Numbered from the stretch's first letter, positions 18,366 through 29,614 are shown. The stretch is 64,000 nt of DNA from an uncultured Prevotellaceae bacterium (GCA_947169245.1 CAMVPA010000016.1:1-64000); one strand, 5' to 3'. Made by a program: numbers and translations. The notes: a model not told the origin generated them from the sequence alone.

Positions 18366-19076
18366 CTATTCCTGTTGTGCTGTTTGTTGTAAGTTGTTTT
18401 TTGAGATCTCGAGTTCCAGTTCCACCCACTTCAGGTAGGCCTCGTCGGCCTGCTTGCGCAGTTGTGCCAGCTCCTCGGGCGTGTACTTATAGTTTTCAGG
18501 ACGGGTGATGGGTATGTCGTGCTCCGTCAGCGTCTGCATCTTCACCTTAGGTGTGGTCTGTGCCAGCTGCTGCTGGAGATCATGAGCTCTCGGCTTTGCC
18601 GCTTCGCTCTGCGAAGAACCGTCCCCGTGATTGACCTTAGGTTCTGTTTCAGCAGTCTCCGGCTGCTGCTTTCGTGGTTTCACAGTTGCTTTCTGCACCG
18701 TCTTCACCTCGGCAATCTGCAGCTGTACAACTTCAGCGACCTTCGGCTGCATGGGCTGAGCGACCTCCTCCCCTACCTTCTCCGTCTTAGGAGTAACCAC
18801 TCCCCCTCGCCTTTTGGAGAGGGGCTGGGGTGAGGCTGGTTCCTTGGGCGGTGCTATGTTCACAGCGATGAAGGCTGCCACGCAGGCGGCTGCCAACCAC
18901 GGCCACAGGCGGCGGGCTGTGGCCTTCCGCGTCCGTTTCTGCCCGTCGGCCACGCGCTGCATCAGTCTGGCGTTGAGATCGCTGGGCAGCTGCGGCAGCT
19001 CGGCCTCTTCCAGCCTCAGGGCATCGCGCAGGGCGCTGTCCTGTTGGCGTAGGGTTTCAAGTACATCCTCCTTCAT
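18366..19076 (-). CDS. single-pass membrane protein downstream of ECF sigma (anti-sigma-like position)
   Basis: Overlaps the sigma gene stop; TM segment LWPWLAAACVAAFIAVNIA. Confidence 0.65.
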   Translation of the reverse strand: MKEDVLETLRQQDSALRDALRLEEAELPQLPSDLNARLMQRVADGQKRTRKATARRLWPWLAAACVAAFIAVNIAPPKEPASPQPLSKRRGGVVTPKTEKVGEEVAQPMQPKVAEVVQLQIAEVKTVQKATVKPRKQQPETAETEPKVNHGDGSSQSEAAKPRAHDLQQQLAQTTPKVKMQTLTEHDIPITRPENYKYTPEELAQLRKQADEAYLKWVELELEISKNNLQQTAQQE

Positions 19077-19630
19077 GATTGTAGCATTTTGATGATTTTA
19101 TAAAGTTTCTTTCTCGTTCTGCTCAGTTTCGAAGCCACCGTCGTGGGTATCGACTCCGTCACGTAAGCAATCTCCTTCAGACTCATCTCCTCATAGTAGA
19201 ACATCGTGACGATGGCCCGCTCGTCAGGCGGCAGGTGCTTCAAGGCTGCCCTGATCAGTTGCACCGTCTCGGCATTGGCGTGTCCGAAGGTCTCATTCAC
19301 CTCGGCATCCGTCAGCCGGTCAATCTCGCCGTTGCGGTCTTCGTAGTACACGAACGGCTGGGGCTTGTGGCGCAGGAAGCTGATGGCCTCGTTGTAGGCG
19401 ATGCGCGACAGCCACGTTCTCAGACCCGACTTCTGCGCGTCATACTGCCCGATGTTACGGAAGACCTTGACGAACACATCCTGATACACCTCCTCGGCGT
19501 TCTCGACGCCAGGCACCAGTCTCGCCACCTGGGCAAAAATATCGCGGCCGTAGCCGTCGAGCAGCTTCTGCTGTGCTTGGGGACTTTGTTCCAGCAGTCC
19601 CCAGATCAGGTCTTGGTCGGTTTCAGTCAT
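19073..19630 (-). CDS. ECF RNA polymerase sigma factor
   Basis: sigma-70 region 2 (VYQDVFVKVFRNIGQYD) and region 4 (EMSLKEIAYVTESIPTTVASKLSRTRKKL). Confidence 0.93.
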   Translation of the reverse strand: MTETDQDLIWGLLEQSPQAQQKLLDGYGRDIFAQVARLVPGVENAEEVYQDVFVKVFRNIGQYDAQKSGLRTWLSRIAYNEAISFLRHKPQPFVYYEDRNGEIDRLTDAEVNETFGHANAETVQLIRAALKHLPPDERAIVTMFYYEEMSLKEIAYVTESIPTTVASKLSRTRKKLYKIIKMLQS

Positions 19631-19818
19631 TCTTTTTTATCGTCTTCTGTTAGTATATACGAGCCTCACGGCCGAAACATTGCAAGAGGCGAAACTTTTT
19701 TTTCTTAACACACCACAAAGATACGAATAATCGCTAAGGTACGCAAGAAAAAGGGACAAATTGTCGGTTTTTTGACGATTTGTTTGCACGCCTTCATCCT
19801 TTTGGTTATCTTTGCAGT

Positions 19819-22677
19819 ATGAAAGGCAAGATACGACAGATCATCACACTCATGCTACTGCTCACGACCCTCACAGGGCTACGGGCGCAGACCACTATCG
19901 ACGACATCAGAAGCAGGCTGATGAACGCGCCGGTGCAGGAGAAGATTTACCTGCACCTTGACAACCAGTGCTACTACAAGGGCGACACCATCTGGTATAA
20001 AGCCTACGTGGTGAAGGCCGACAGCCTAACGTACACTGACATGAGCCACATACTATACGTGGAACTGCTAGCACCCGACGGCATGCTGGTGGAACGGCAG
20101 CAAATCATCGTGAGCGACAAGGGCTACTGCGACGGCGACTTCGTGCTACGCGACTCCATCTACTCCGGCTACTACGAGCTGCGGGCCTACACGCGCTGGA
20201 TGCTGAACTTCCGGGTCAGCGAGCATCACTACAGCCAGAGCGACTTAGAGTATTTCTACAACCGACAGATGGCGCAGGACTTCTTCCGGCAGTTCGACGG
20301 TCTCTATAGCCGGGTGGTGCCCGTCTACGAGCGTCCCGAGGAGCCGGGCGAATATGGGGCGAAGTACATCGTCAGCCGACCGAAGACGCGCATAGAGAAG
20401 GAACTGAAGGAGAAGCTTTCGGTGACGTTCTATCCCGAGGGCGGACAGCTCGTAGCGGGACAGCTCTGTACGGTAGCCTTCGAGGCCGTCGACGAGGATG
20501 GTGAGCAGCAAGACGTCAGCGGATGGCTCTCCGTGCCCGACCGCGACGACAGCCTCAGCATCGGCACCACGCACCAGGGACGCGGCGTCTTTACCGTCAA
20601 GGTGCCAGAGAACGGTCACATGAAAGCCCGTTTCCCGTGGCACGGCAAGCAATACGCCTTCAACCTGCCAAAGGCCATGAAGACGGGCTGCGCACTGCGT
20701 GTGAACGCCGTCGACGACAACGAGAAGGTGATGGTCACAATCGGCGGACTTAGCGGCGGTCAGGACTACGGCGTCGCCGTGCTGTGTCGAGGCACATTGC
20801 GCCACTTCCAAACTGTCAGCGCCAGCACCACGTTTTCCATCGACAAGAAGGAACTGCCCACGGGCGTCAACGACCTGCTGATTTTCGACCAGTCTGGTCA
20901 GTTGCTGGCCGACCGTCTGTTCTTCGTCAACCACCACGACTACAGAAGTCAGGCCGTCAGCGTTGAAATGGGCAAAAATACCTACGAGCCCTTCGAGCAG
21001 ATTGAGCTGCGCTTCCAAGCCCCTGCCGAGACACGCCATCTCTCCATCGCCGTTCGCGACGGAGCCACTGACGAGCCTACCTACGACACGGGCAACATGC
21101 TCACCGACCTGCTGCTGAGCAGTGAACTAAAGGGGTTCGTGGCCTATCCCGGCTACTACTTCGAGGCCGACGACGCCATGCACCGCCGACACCTAGACCT
21201 GCTGATGATGGTGCAAGGCTGGCGCCGCTACGACTACCATGAGATGACCGACAGCATGCCCCTGCGCTACACACCTGAGCAGACGATGACCATCGAGGGC
21301 TCGGTCTATCCCACGCACGAGAGCCCTGACTTCGAACCCGAAGAGGTAAGATACTGGCCCGTGGGCCTCTTCGGCTACAATTCGAAGAAGGACTACGACA
21401 TCAATGCATCGAGCCCCATGCTCGAGGAGTTCTACAAGCGCATTGGCGAAGCCAAAGCCGACAACACAGAGACCGAGGGCGGCAGCGAGAGCAGCAAAGC
21501 CACCCTCGCGGCTGAGCTCGAAGGCAGCAAGAACGCGGCTATCAACCTCGTCGAGCAAGAGCGTGGAGCCAGCTTCTTCCAAGCACGGGGCGGACTGAAA
21601 CACGAGGTGACCGTCGTCGGCGAGCTGGTGTTCGAGGATGACCTGGCCACCGTCCAGATGGAGACCGACAACGGCGGCCATTTCATGTTCCAGGTGCCGC
21701 CATACTACGGTCAGGCTATACTCTTCCTAAAGGCCTACGACACTGACATCAGCGAGAAGAAACTGCACCGCATGGAGACCAAGGGCGTGCTCGACGAGAC
21801 GGCCACACCCGAATACTACGTCAAGCGCGACCTCTTCTTCCCCATCTTCACCAAGAAATACAGCTTCTACCAGTGCCATGAGCCGCAGGAACAGGGCGAA
21901 CTGGCGACTGACAGTGACCAGATGCCCGAGATAGAACGCATCTCGACAATGGACACGAAACTGCGCAACGTCAACGTCAAGGGTAAGCGCCGCAGGGGAC
22001 GCCGACGCATAGACTACTCCAAGCCTGCCTGCGTCTACGACACCCAGGAGCTCTACAATCTGGTGACCGACCTCGGCCTGTCGCACGGCACCTACGAGGC
22101 CAACGTCTTCCCCATACAGGTAAGCATGGCCCTTCTGGGCAACTACAACAGCGAGCGATCCATGAAGGTGAAGGCACGGCTCAACGACGAACTGTATACG
22201 CCTTACGTCTTCTTCCGTAACTACGACCCGATGATACCCTTAGGCGGACCGTTCAGGAGCGACGCCGTCATCAACCGCGACATCAAACTGAACCGTCAGG
22301 ACGTCATACGCCTGTACACCGACTTCGAACTGCGTAACGAGGACAAGCGTGTAGAGCAAGTGAGCAATGATGCCGACGTGACACTCGACTTCATACTGAT
22401 GCCCGACGAGGGCAAGCGCTACACTTACCGTGACCGGCGCCTCATACTGAATGGCATGAACGAGCCTGACGACTTCTACCACCCCGACTACAGCCGCCGC
22501 CAGCTGTCCGACTCACTGAAGGACTATCGGCGGACACTCTACTGGAACCCCAACGCACAATTAGATGATGCGGGCCGCTTCACCGCTACCTTTTATAATA
22601 ACGCGAAGCAGACCCGCATCAAGGTCACCGCAGCAGGGCTTACTACCGACGGGAAGCCCGTGACGTGCGAAAAATAA
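19819..22677 (+). CDS. large secreted MG2-like / Bacteroidales surface protein
   Basis: Start at MKGKIRQIITLMLLLTTLTGLRAQ; KIYLHLDNQCYYKGDTIWYKAYVV is MG2-domain-like. Confidence 0.75.
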   Translation: MKGKIRQIITLMLLLTTLTGLRAQTTIDDIRSRLMNAPVQEKIYLHLDNQCYYKGDTIWYKAYVVKADSLTYTDMSHILYVELLAPDGMLVERQQIIVSDKGYCDGDFVLRDSIYSGYYELRAYTRWMLNFRVSEHHYSQSDLEYFYNRQMAQDFFRQFDGLYSRVVPVYERPEEPGEYGAKYIVSRPKTRIEKELKEKLSVTFYPEGGQLVAGQLCTVAFEAVDEDGEQQDVSGWLSVPDRDDSLSIGTTHQGRGVFTVKVPENGHMKARFPWHGKQYAFNLPKAMKTGCALRVNAVDDNEKVMVTIGGLSGGQDYGVAVLCRGTLRHFQTVSASTTFSIDKKELPTGVNDLLIFDQSGQLLADRLFFVNHHDYRSQAVSVEMGKNTYEPFEQIELRFQAPAETRHLSIAVRDGATDEPTYDTGNMLTDLLLSSELKGFVAYPGYYFEADDAMHRRHLDLLMMVQGWRRYDYHEMTDSMPLRYTPEQTMTIEGSVYPTHESPDFEPEEVRYWPVGLFGYNSKKDYDINASSPMLEEFYKRIGEAKADNTETEGGSESSKATLAAELEGSKNAAINLVEQERGASFFQARGGLKHEVTVVGELVFEDDLATVQMETDNGGHFMFQVPPYYGQAILFLKAYDTDISEKKLHRMETKGVLDETATPEYYVKRDLFFPIFTKKYSFYQCHEPQEQGELATDSDQMPEIERISTMDTKLRNVNVKGKRRRGRRRIDYSKPACVYDTQELYNLVTDLGLSHGTYEANVFPIQVSMALLGNYNSERSMKVKARLNDELYTPYVFFRNYDPMIPLGGPFRSDAVINRDIKLNRQDVIRLYTDFELRNEDKRVEQVSNDADVTLDFILMPDEGKRYTYRDRRLILNGMNEPDDFYHPDYSRRQLSDSLKDYRRTLYWNPNAQLDDAGRFTATFYNNAKQTRIKVTAAGLTTDGKPVTCEK

Positions 22678-22714
22678 GAGTCTCAGCTGAATCTCCCTGC
22701 CAATTGAATAGTCT

Positions 22715-23701
22715 TTATTGAATCTCCCAGCCGATGGCTGAGGCACCGAGGACGGCAGCTGAGGCGCCGTCGAGACCGCTGACGAGGAACTGAGCCTTGT
22801 TCTTGAAGATGTTCATCACGTGAGCATTATAAGCCTCACGGATGGGCTTCATGATGAGTTCGCCGGCCTTGACCATTCCGCCGAAGAAGATGAAGGCTTC
22901 GGGAGAAGAGAAGGCAGCAAAGTCGGCACAGGCCTCACCCAACATCTTGCCCGTGAACTGGTAGATCTCGTTGGCCAGCTCGTCGCCCTTGCCGGCAGCG
23001 ATGGAGACGTCGAGCGACGTGATGTCCTCGGGATTCATGTCGCGCAGCAGCGACGGGCGGTCGGTCTTCGCCAACAGCTCGCGGGCCGTGCGTGCCACAC
23101 CCGTGGCTGAGCAGTAGGCCTCCAGACAGCCGGTGCGTCCGCAGCCGCAGGGGCGTCCCTCGGCACCGCGCACCATCGTGACGTGTCCCAGTTCGCCGGC
23201 AAAGCCGTCGTGACCATAGAGCAGCTGTCCGTTGACGACGATACCCGAGCCGACACCCGTTCCGAGGGTGATGACGATGAAGTTCTTCATGCCACGGGCC
23301 ACGCCGTAGACCATCTCGCCCAGGGCGGCGGCATTGGCATCGTTGGTCAGTGCTACGGGAATATTGCCGAGACGCTTGCTGAACATGTCGGCCAGAGGCA
23401 CCACACCGTTGTGAGCCCACGGCAGGTTGGGGGCAAACTCAATGGTTCCGTTATAGTAGTTGGCGTTGGGGGCGCCGATGCCCATCGCCTTGATCTTATC
23501 CAGTCCGCCCACCTGCTCAATGATGACCTGCAGGGCCTCGACACTGGCGTCGACATAGGCCTCAGCCGTCTCGAAGCCGCCGGTCTTAATGGCCGTCGTA
23601 GCCTTGATGTCACCGCGCGCGTCGACAATTCCAAACACGGAGTTCGTTCCTCCCAAATCCAAGCCGATTACGTATGGCTTTAAATTCTTCTGTTCGTTCA
23701 T
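22715..23701 (-). CDS. ROK-family sugar kinase (glucokinase-like)
   Basis: GLDLGGTNSVFGIVD, GHVTMVRGAEGRPCGCGRTGCLEAYCS motifs. Confidence 0.93.
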   Translation of the reverse strand: MNEQKNLKPYVIGLDLGGTNSVFGIVDARGDIKATTAIKTGGFETAEAYVDASVEALQVIIEQVGGLDKIKAMGIGAPNANYYNGTIEFAPNLPWAHNGVVPLADMFSKRLGNIPVALTNDANAAALGEMVYGVARGMKNFIVITLGTGVGSGIVVNGQLLYGHDGFAGELGHVTMVRGAEGRPCGCGRTGCLEAYCSATGVARTARELLAKTDRPSLLRDMNPEDITSLDVSIAAGKGDELANEIYQFTGKMLGEACADFAAFSSPEAFIFFGGMVKAGELIMKPIREAYNAHVMNIFKNKAQFLVSGLDGASAAVLGASAIGWEIQ

Positions 23702-23761
23702 AGTCTAAATAGTATTCGTTTCTTCTCGGCAAGCCGATTTCTCACTTTTCACTTTTCCCTT

Positions 23762-24565
23762 TCATCTCACCACCTCTGTGAACTCGGGCTTTGCGCCAGC
23801 CTCCTTAGAGACGGTGACGTAGATGATGGAGGTCGTCTCGCCGCCGCCACCGAAGCCACTGCTCTTGACGGTGTACTTGTAGTCGGTGCTTTCAGCGGTC
23901 GTACGCTTGCCAACGGTCTGAGGCGTACCCAGCGGGAACTGATAGCTGGAGCAAGCTGCCTCGAAGATAGCTTTCTCCTCAGCTGTCACGGGTTTCTGTT
24001 CAGAGTATTCGGGCAGCTTGGCCACCTTTCCGGCCTTGTAGCCATTCTCTATGAGGAATCGGTTAAGTTCCTTGGCGGCAGCAGCCACACGAGCCGTACG
24101 CACACCATAGCCCTTGGCGACGGTAGCCTTGGGCAGGGCCTTCTTCAAGGCGTCGGACGAGGTGTTCAGGCCACCACTGCCGAAGGTGGCAAACGGCACA
24201 ATGGTCTTGCCGGCAAAGTCGTTCTCCTTGACCAGCGTAGCTATAGGATTGGCATAAGTACCGAACCAGATAGGGTAGCCGAGGAAGATAACGTCATAGT
24301 CGGCCAGCTTCTTCTGAAGGGGTTTCAGGGCAGGCCACTCGCCACTCTGCATCTCCTTCTGTCCGCGCTGCATGGTCTCCTGGAAATTGCCTGAATAGGC
24401 CTTCATGCACTCGATACTCTCAATGTCGGCGCCCAACTGCTTCTGCAGCTCCTGTGCGACGGTCTTGGTAGTGCCCGTCTCCGAATAATAGAGCACCAGT
24501 TTCTTCTGGGCATAGCCCGTTGTAACGATTCCCATAAATGCTAAAAGAATGAATAATTTCTTCAT
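23762..24565 (-). CDS. secreted flavodoxin-like protein
   Basis: Start at MKKLFILLAFMGIV; LVLYYSETGTTKTVAQELQKQLG, GYPIWFGTYANP. Confidence 0.88.
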   Translation of the reverse strand: MKKLFILLAFMGIVTTGYAQKKLVLYYSETGTTKTVAQELQKQLGADIESIECMKAYSGNFQETMQRGQKEMQSGEWPALKPLQKKLADYDVIFLGYPIWFGTYANPIATLVKENDFAGKTIVPFATFGSGGLNTSSDALKKALPKATVAKGYGVRTARVAAAAKELNRFLIENGYKAGKVAKLPEYSEQKPVTAEEKAIFEAACSSYQFPLGTPQTVGKRTTAESTDYKYTVKSSGFGGGGETTSIIYVTVSKEAGAKPEFTEVVR

Positions 24566-24756
24566 GTTGACAAACGTTTTTGTTGATTTTGGAAGCAAAG
24601 ATACGAAAAAAGGCTCGCGCGCCGAGATGTCGCCTCCACTTTAACACTACTTTAACATCGCGCACCACTTTTCACCCCCCAACCGATTTTTCTTGGCAAT
24701 ATGTTTGGAGGTTTGAAAGAAAAGCCCTATCTTTGCGCAATAAAATAGGAAGAACG

Positions 24757-25764
24757 ATGAAAACGCCAAGAACAAGCATCAAGTTCATGTTGGCAGTTGC
24801 CACAGCAGGACTCTTCAACATCAACGCGGCAGCCCAGGGTCCCAACGACTCAGGCACCTACTATCAGGCCGCCAACGGCAAGAGCGGAGCCGAACTGAAG
24901 ACTGCACTCAGCCAGATTATCTACAACCGCACGGAACGTTCGTACAAAGACCTATGGACAGACTTCCGGTCGACCGACGCACGTCCCGACGGCAAGGTGT
25001 GGGACATGTACTCGGGCATTACCAACTACACCTTCGGCACTGACCAGGCCGGCAGCTACAAGAAGGAGGGCGACGTCTACAACCGCGAACACTCGTTCCC
25101 CAAGAGCTGGTTCGGCGACAACAAGCCGATGTACACCGACCTGTTCCACCTCTACCCCACCGACGGCTATGTCAACGGCATGCGCAGCAACTATCCGTTT
25201 GGTGAGAACAATGGCGAGAGTTATAAGTCGGAAGGAGGCTTCAGCAAACTGGGAACCTGCACTTGGCCGGGATATACAGGAAAGGTGTTCGAGCCTAACG
25301 ACGAGTACAAGGGCGACTTCGCACGTACCTATTTTTATATGGTGACCTGCTATGAGGAGAAACTGCCCGACTGGTACAAGAATTATAACGAGTCAAGACC
25401 GACACTCGACGGCAAGACCTATCCCGGACTGTCGGCCTGGCAGCTGGAGATGCTCATGGCATGGGCGGCCAAAGACCCTGTCAGCGAGAAGGAGACGAAC
25501 CGCAACAACGCTGTCTACGAGATACAGAAGAACCGCAACCCCTTCATCGACTACCCCGGACTGGAGCAGTACATCTGGGGCGACCGCATGCAGGAGGCCT
25601 TCAGCTACGACAACTACATGCAGGCAACAGGCGTACGGAAGCCCGACAACCTGAGGCAGGCCGACGTCGTCCATAGCATCGACGGACGCCGCGTGAAAGG
25701 GCAGCCTCAGCGTCGCGGCATCTACATCAAGGGACGCCGCAAGACGGTCGCCGGCAACCGTTAA
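24757..25764 (+). CDS. secreted endonuclease I (EndA/NucM) family protein
   Basis: Start at MKTPRTSIKF; NREHSFPKSWF and DLFHLYPTDGYVNGMRSNYPFG motifs. Confidence 0.88.
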   Translation: MKTPRTSIKFMLAVATAGLFNINAAAQGPNDSGTYYQAANGKSGAELKTALSQIIYNRTERSYKDLWTDFRSTDARPDGKVWDMYSGITNYTFGTDQAGSYKKEGDVYNREHSFPKSWFGDNKPMYTDLFHLYPTDGYVNGMRSNYPFGENNGESYKSEGGFSKLGTCTWPGYTGKVFEPNDEYKGDFARTYFYMVTCYEEKLPDWYKNYNESRPTLDGKTYPGLSAWQLEMLMAWAAKDPVSEKETNRNNAVYEIQKNRNPFIDYPGLEQYIWGDRMQEAFSYDNYMQATGVRKPDNLRQADVVHSIDGRRVKGQPQRRGIYIKGRRKTVAGNR

Positions 25765-25824
25765 CGGTGTTTTACGGAGAAACTCTTGGCTGATTCAGTA
25801 TTTTTTCGTACCTTTGCAGTCGAT

Positions 25825-26484
25825 ATGTTTCACATGCCTATCAACATCCTCGACTTCATCTTCAAGGGTATGCTTATTGGGATGATAGCATCGGCGCCCA
25901 TGGGGCCGGTGGGAATCCTCTGTGTGCAGCGCACACTGAACAAAGGACGATGGTTTGGCTTCGCCACAGGTCTGGGGGCCGCCATCAGCGACATCATCTA
26001 TGCCGCCATCGCGGGCTTCGGCATGTCGTTTGTCATGGATCTCATCAACAACGACCAGAACCGTTTCTACCTGCAGATAGCCGGTAGCCTGATGCTGCTG
26101 TGCTTCGGCTTCTATACCTACCGCACCGACCCGACGAAGAAGATGCACCAGTCGGGGCAGCAGAAAGGCACGTTGTGGTACAACACGTGGACGGCCTTTC
26201 TGGTCACGTTCTCGAACCCGCTCATCATCTTCCTGTTTCTGGCTATGTTCGCCCAGTTTGCCTTCGTGCTGCCCAGCCATCCGTTCGAGATGCTCGTGGG
26301 CTTTGCCAGCATCGTGGGCGGCGCCATGCTCTGGTGGTGGGGGCTGACATGGCTGGTGGACAAAATCCGCACGAAGTTCGACAACAACGGCATCAAGATT
26401 ATCAACCAGGCGATTGGTGTTGCCGTGATCATTGGCTCAGTCATCATGCTGCTGGGTACAACGACGAATCTGCTGAGATGGTAA
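25825..26484 (+). CDS. LysE-family exporter
   Basis: MIASAPMGPVGILCVQRTLNKGRWFGFATGLGAAISD motif, ~6 TM segments. Confidence 0.85.
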   Translation: MFHMPINILDFIFKGMLIGMIASAPMGPVGILCVQRTLNKGRWFGFATGLGAAISDIIYAAIAGFGMSFVMDLINNDQNRFYLQIAGSLMLLCFGFYTYRTDPTKKMHQSGQQKGTLWYNTWTAFLVTFSNPLIIFLFLAMFAQFAFVLPSHPFEMLVGFASIVGGAMLWWWGLTWLVDKIRTKFDNNGIKIINQAIGVAVIIGSVIMLLGTTTNLLRW

Positions 26485-26560
26485 CGAAGAGGTGAGAGGA
26501 AAGTGGTGAGAGCTAAGTGGTGAGTGGTAAGTGGTGAGAGGTAATAGAGATTAGTCAGAT

Positions 26561-27106
26561 ATGTTTATTGCACAGGAACTTAGGAAAAAGAACATTGCCG
26601 AATACCTGCTGTACATGTGGCAGGTAGAGGACACGATACGCGCCTTCGGCTGCTCGCTGCAGCGCATCAAGCAGGAGTACGTCAGCCGCTTCGACTACGA
26701 CGACGAAAAGAAAGAAGAGGAGATTGACTGGTTTGGCAACCTCATTCGCATGATGAACCAGGAGGGTTGTCGCGAGAAGGGGCACCTGCAGATAAACAAG
26801 GTGACCATGCAGATGCTCGCTGAGCTGCACGCACAGCTGCTCAGCTCGTCCAAGTTCCCGTTCTACAACTCGGCCTACTACAAGGTGCTGCCCTTCATCG
26901 TCGAGCTGCGCAACCGCGGTGTCAACAAGGACGAGAACGAGATTGAGACATGCTTCAACTCGCTCTACGGCGTCATGATGCTGCGCCTGCGGAAGGCGGA
27001 GATTTCGCCCAATACGGCACACGCCGTGAAGGAAATATCCACGTTCATCGGCATGCTGAGCGATTACTACAAGAAAGACAAAGAAGAAGGACTGAAGTTT
27101 GAGTAA
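26561..27106 (+). CDS. DUF4924-family protein
   Basis: MFIAQELRKKNIAEYLLYMWQVEDTIRA. Confidence 0.75.
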   Translation: MFIAQELRKKNIAEYLLYMWQVEDTIRAFGCSLQRIKQEYVSRFDYDDEKKEEEIDWFGNLIRMMNQEGCREKGHLQINKVTMQMLAELHAQLLSSSKFPFYNSAYYKVLPFIVELRNRGVNKDENEIETCFNSLYGVMMLRLRKAEISPNTAHAVKEISTFIGMLSDYYKKDKEEGLKFE

Positions 27107-27107
27107 T

Positions 27108-27968
27108 ATGAACATTCTGATAACAGGCTGCAACGGCCAACTGGGAAACGAGATGCAAGTGCTGGAGAAGAGCCATCCCCAGCACACCTATTATAATACA
27201 GACGTGGCCGAGCTCGACATCACCGACAAGGAGGCCGTCGAGGCTTTTGTCGAAGAGAACCGGATTGACGGCATCGTCAACTGTGCCGCCTACACCGCCG
27301 TCGATAAGGCCGAGGAGAACCAGGAGCTCTGCGACCTGCTGAACAACGTGGCTCCAGGCTATCTGGCAGCGGCCATCGGACGACGCGGCGGCTGGATGAT
27401 ACAGGTCTCTACCGACTATGTCTTCAACGGCACCAACCACCGACCCTATGTCGAGACCGACCCCGTCTGTCCGAACAGCGTCTACGGCAGCACGAAGCTG
27501 GCCGGCGAACAGAGCGTGCAGGCAGCCTGCAGCAAGTCGATGATTATCCGTACGGCCTGGCTCTACTCCACCTACGGCAACAATTTCGTGAAGACAATGA
27601 TACGTCTAGGCAAGGAGAAAACCGAGCTGGGCGTCATCTTCGACCAGATAGGCACGCCCACCTACGCCCGCGACCTCGCGGTGGCCATCTTCGCTGCCAT
27701 CGAGCAGGGGGTGAAGCCCGGCATCTACCACTTCTCAAACGAGGGTGTCATCTCGTGGTACGACTTCACGAAAGCCATCCACCGCATAGCCGGCATCACC
27801 GACTGCAAGGTGCGTCCGCTGCACACCAGCGAGTACCCCACCCCCGCCAACCGCCCGCACTTCTCGGTGCTCGACAAGACGAAAATCAAGCAGACCTACG
27901 GCATCGAAGTGCCCTACTGGGAAGAATCACTGAAAGAATGTATTGAAAGATTGATAATTGAAGCATAA
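27108..27968 (+). CDS. rfbD: dTDP-4-dehydrorhamnose reductase
   Basis: [36 protein letters not shown] motifs. Confidence 0.93.
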   Translation: MNILITGCNGQLGNEMQVLEKSHPQHTYYNTDVAELDITDKEAVEAFVEENRIDGIVNCAAYTAVDKAEENQELCDLLNNVAPGYLAAAIGRRGGWMIQVSTDYVFNGTNHRPYVETDPVCPNSVYGSTKLAGEQSVQAACSKSMIIRTAWLYSTYGNNFVKTMIRLGKEKTELGVIFDQIGTPTYARDLAVAIFAAIEQGVKPGIYHFSNEGVISWYDFTKAIHRIAGITDCKVRPLHTSEYPTPANRPHFSVLDKTKIKQTYGIEVPYWEESLKECIERLIIEA

Positions 27969-27976
27969 ACAAAAGA

Positions 27977-29614
27977 TTGATGAATCAGGAGATAGAAAGA
28001 AGAAGAACGTTTGCGATTATTTCGCACCCCGACGCCGGTAAGACCACACTGACCGAAAAATTCCTGCTGTTTGGCGGACAGATTCAGGTGGCCGGCGCTG
28101 TGAAGAACAACAAAATCAAGAAGACTGCCACCTCCGACTGGATGGACATTGAGAAGCAACGCGGCATCTCGGTCAGCACGTCGGTGATGGAATTCGACTA
28201 TAGCCCCCCCCTTGGGGGGGAGAAAGATGGAGCTGGATCATCCCCCCAAGGGGGGAATGAAGGGGGCTTCTATAAAGTCAACATCCTCGACACCCCTGGT
28301 CACCAGGACTTCGCCGAGGACACGTTTCGTACGCTGACAGCCGTCGACAGTGCCATCATCGTGGTGGACGGCGCCAAGGGCGTGGAGACGCAGACGCGCA
28401 AGCTGATGACCGTCTGCCGCATGCGCAAGACGCCCGTCATCATCTTCATCAACAAGATGGACCGTGAAGGCCGCGACCCCTTCGACCTGCTCGACGAGCT
28501 GGAACAGAAACTGGAGATCAAGGTGCGTCCACTCTCCTGGCCCATCAATCAGGGCGCCAAGTTCAAGGGCGTCTACAACATCTACGAGCAGAAGCTCGAC
28601 CTCTTCACGCCCGACAAGCAGCGCGTGACCGAAAAGGTCAGTGTCGAGCTCGATTCTGTCGAGCTCGACCAACGCATTGGGGAGACCGACGCCCAAAAGC
28701 TGCGCGACGATCTCGAGCTGATTGACGGTGTCTATCCCGACTTCGACGTCGAGACCTACCGACAGGCCGAGGTGGCCCCCGTGTTCTTCGGTTCGGCACT
28801 GAACAACTTCGGCGTGCAGGAGCTGCTGAACTGCTTCGTCGAGATAGCCCCCAGCCCCCGTCCCACAAAGGCCGAGGAGCGCGAGGTGGATCCCGAAGAG
28901 CAGAAGTTCACTGGTTTCATCTTCAAGATTACCGCCAACATCGACCCCAACCACCGCTCGTGCATCGCCTTCTGCAAGGTGTGCAGCGGTAAGTTCCAGC
29001 GCAACGTACCCTATCTGCATGTGCGTCAGGGCAAGACGATGCGCTTCACAAGCCCCACGCAATTCATGGCCCAGCGCAAGTCGACCATCGACGAGGCATG
29101 GCCCGGCGACATCGTCGGTCTGCCAGACACCGGCGGCATCTTCAAGATTGGCGACACCATCACCGAGGGCGAGCAGCTGCACTTCCGCGGACTGCCTTCG
29201 TTCTCGCCCGAGCTCTTCAAGTACATTGAGAACGACGACCCCATGAAGGCTAAGCAGCTGCAGAAGGGTATCGACCAGCTGATAGACGAGGGCGTAGCAC
29301 AGCTCTTCGTCAACCAGTTCAACAACCGCAAGATTATCGGCACCGTCGGGCAGCTACAGTTCGAGGTCATCCAGTACCGTTTGGAGAACGAGTACGGCGC
29401 CAAGTGCCGCTGGGAGCCCGTCCACCTCTACAAGGCCTGCTGGATCAGCAGCGACAACGAGCAAGAGCTGGAGGCCTTCAAAAAGCGTAAGTACCAGTAT
29501 ATGGCGAAGGACAAGGAGGGGCGCGACGTCTTCCTCGCCGACTCGGGCTACGTGCTCTCGATGGCGCAGCAGGACTTCGAGCACATTCAGTTCCACTTCA
29601 CCAGCGAGTTCTAA
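27977..29614 (+). CDS. prfC: peptide chain release factor 3
   Basis: [51 protein letters not shown]. Contains an in-frame insertion (see findings). Confidence 0.96.
   Translation: MMNQEIERRRTFAIISHPDAGKTTLTEKFLLFGGQIQVAGAVKNNKIKKTATSDWMDIEKQRGISVSTSVMEFDYSPPLGGEKDGAGSSPQGGNEGGFYKVNILDTPGHQDFAEDTFRTLTAVDSAIIVVDGAKGVETQTRKLMTVCRMRKTPVIIFINKMDREGRDPFDLLDELEQKLEIKVRPLSWPINQGAKFKGVYNIYEQKLDLFTPDKQRVTEKVSVELDSVELDQRIGETDAQKLRDDLELIDGVYPDFDVETYRQAEVAPVFFGSALNNFGVQELLNCFVEIAPSPRPTKAEEREVDPEEQKFTGFIFKITANIDPNHRSCIAFCKVCSGKFQRNVPYLHVRQGKTMRFTSPTQFMAQRKSTIDEAWPGDIVGLPDTGGIFKIGDTITEGEQLHFRGLPSFSPELFKYIENDDPMKAKQLQKGIDQLIDEGVAQLFVNQFNNRKIIGTVGQLQFEVIQYRLENEYGAKCRWEPVHLYKACWISSDNEQELEAFKKRKYQYMAKDKEGRDVFLADSGYVLSMAQQDFEHIQFHFTSEF

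Noticed and set aside
28238-29182. Minus-strand 314-aa ORF
   Set aside because: Antisense shadow of prfC.
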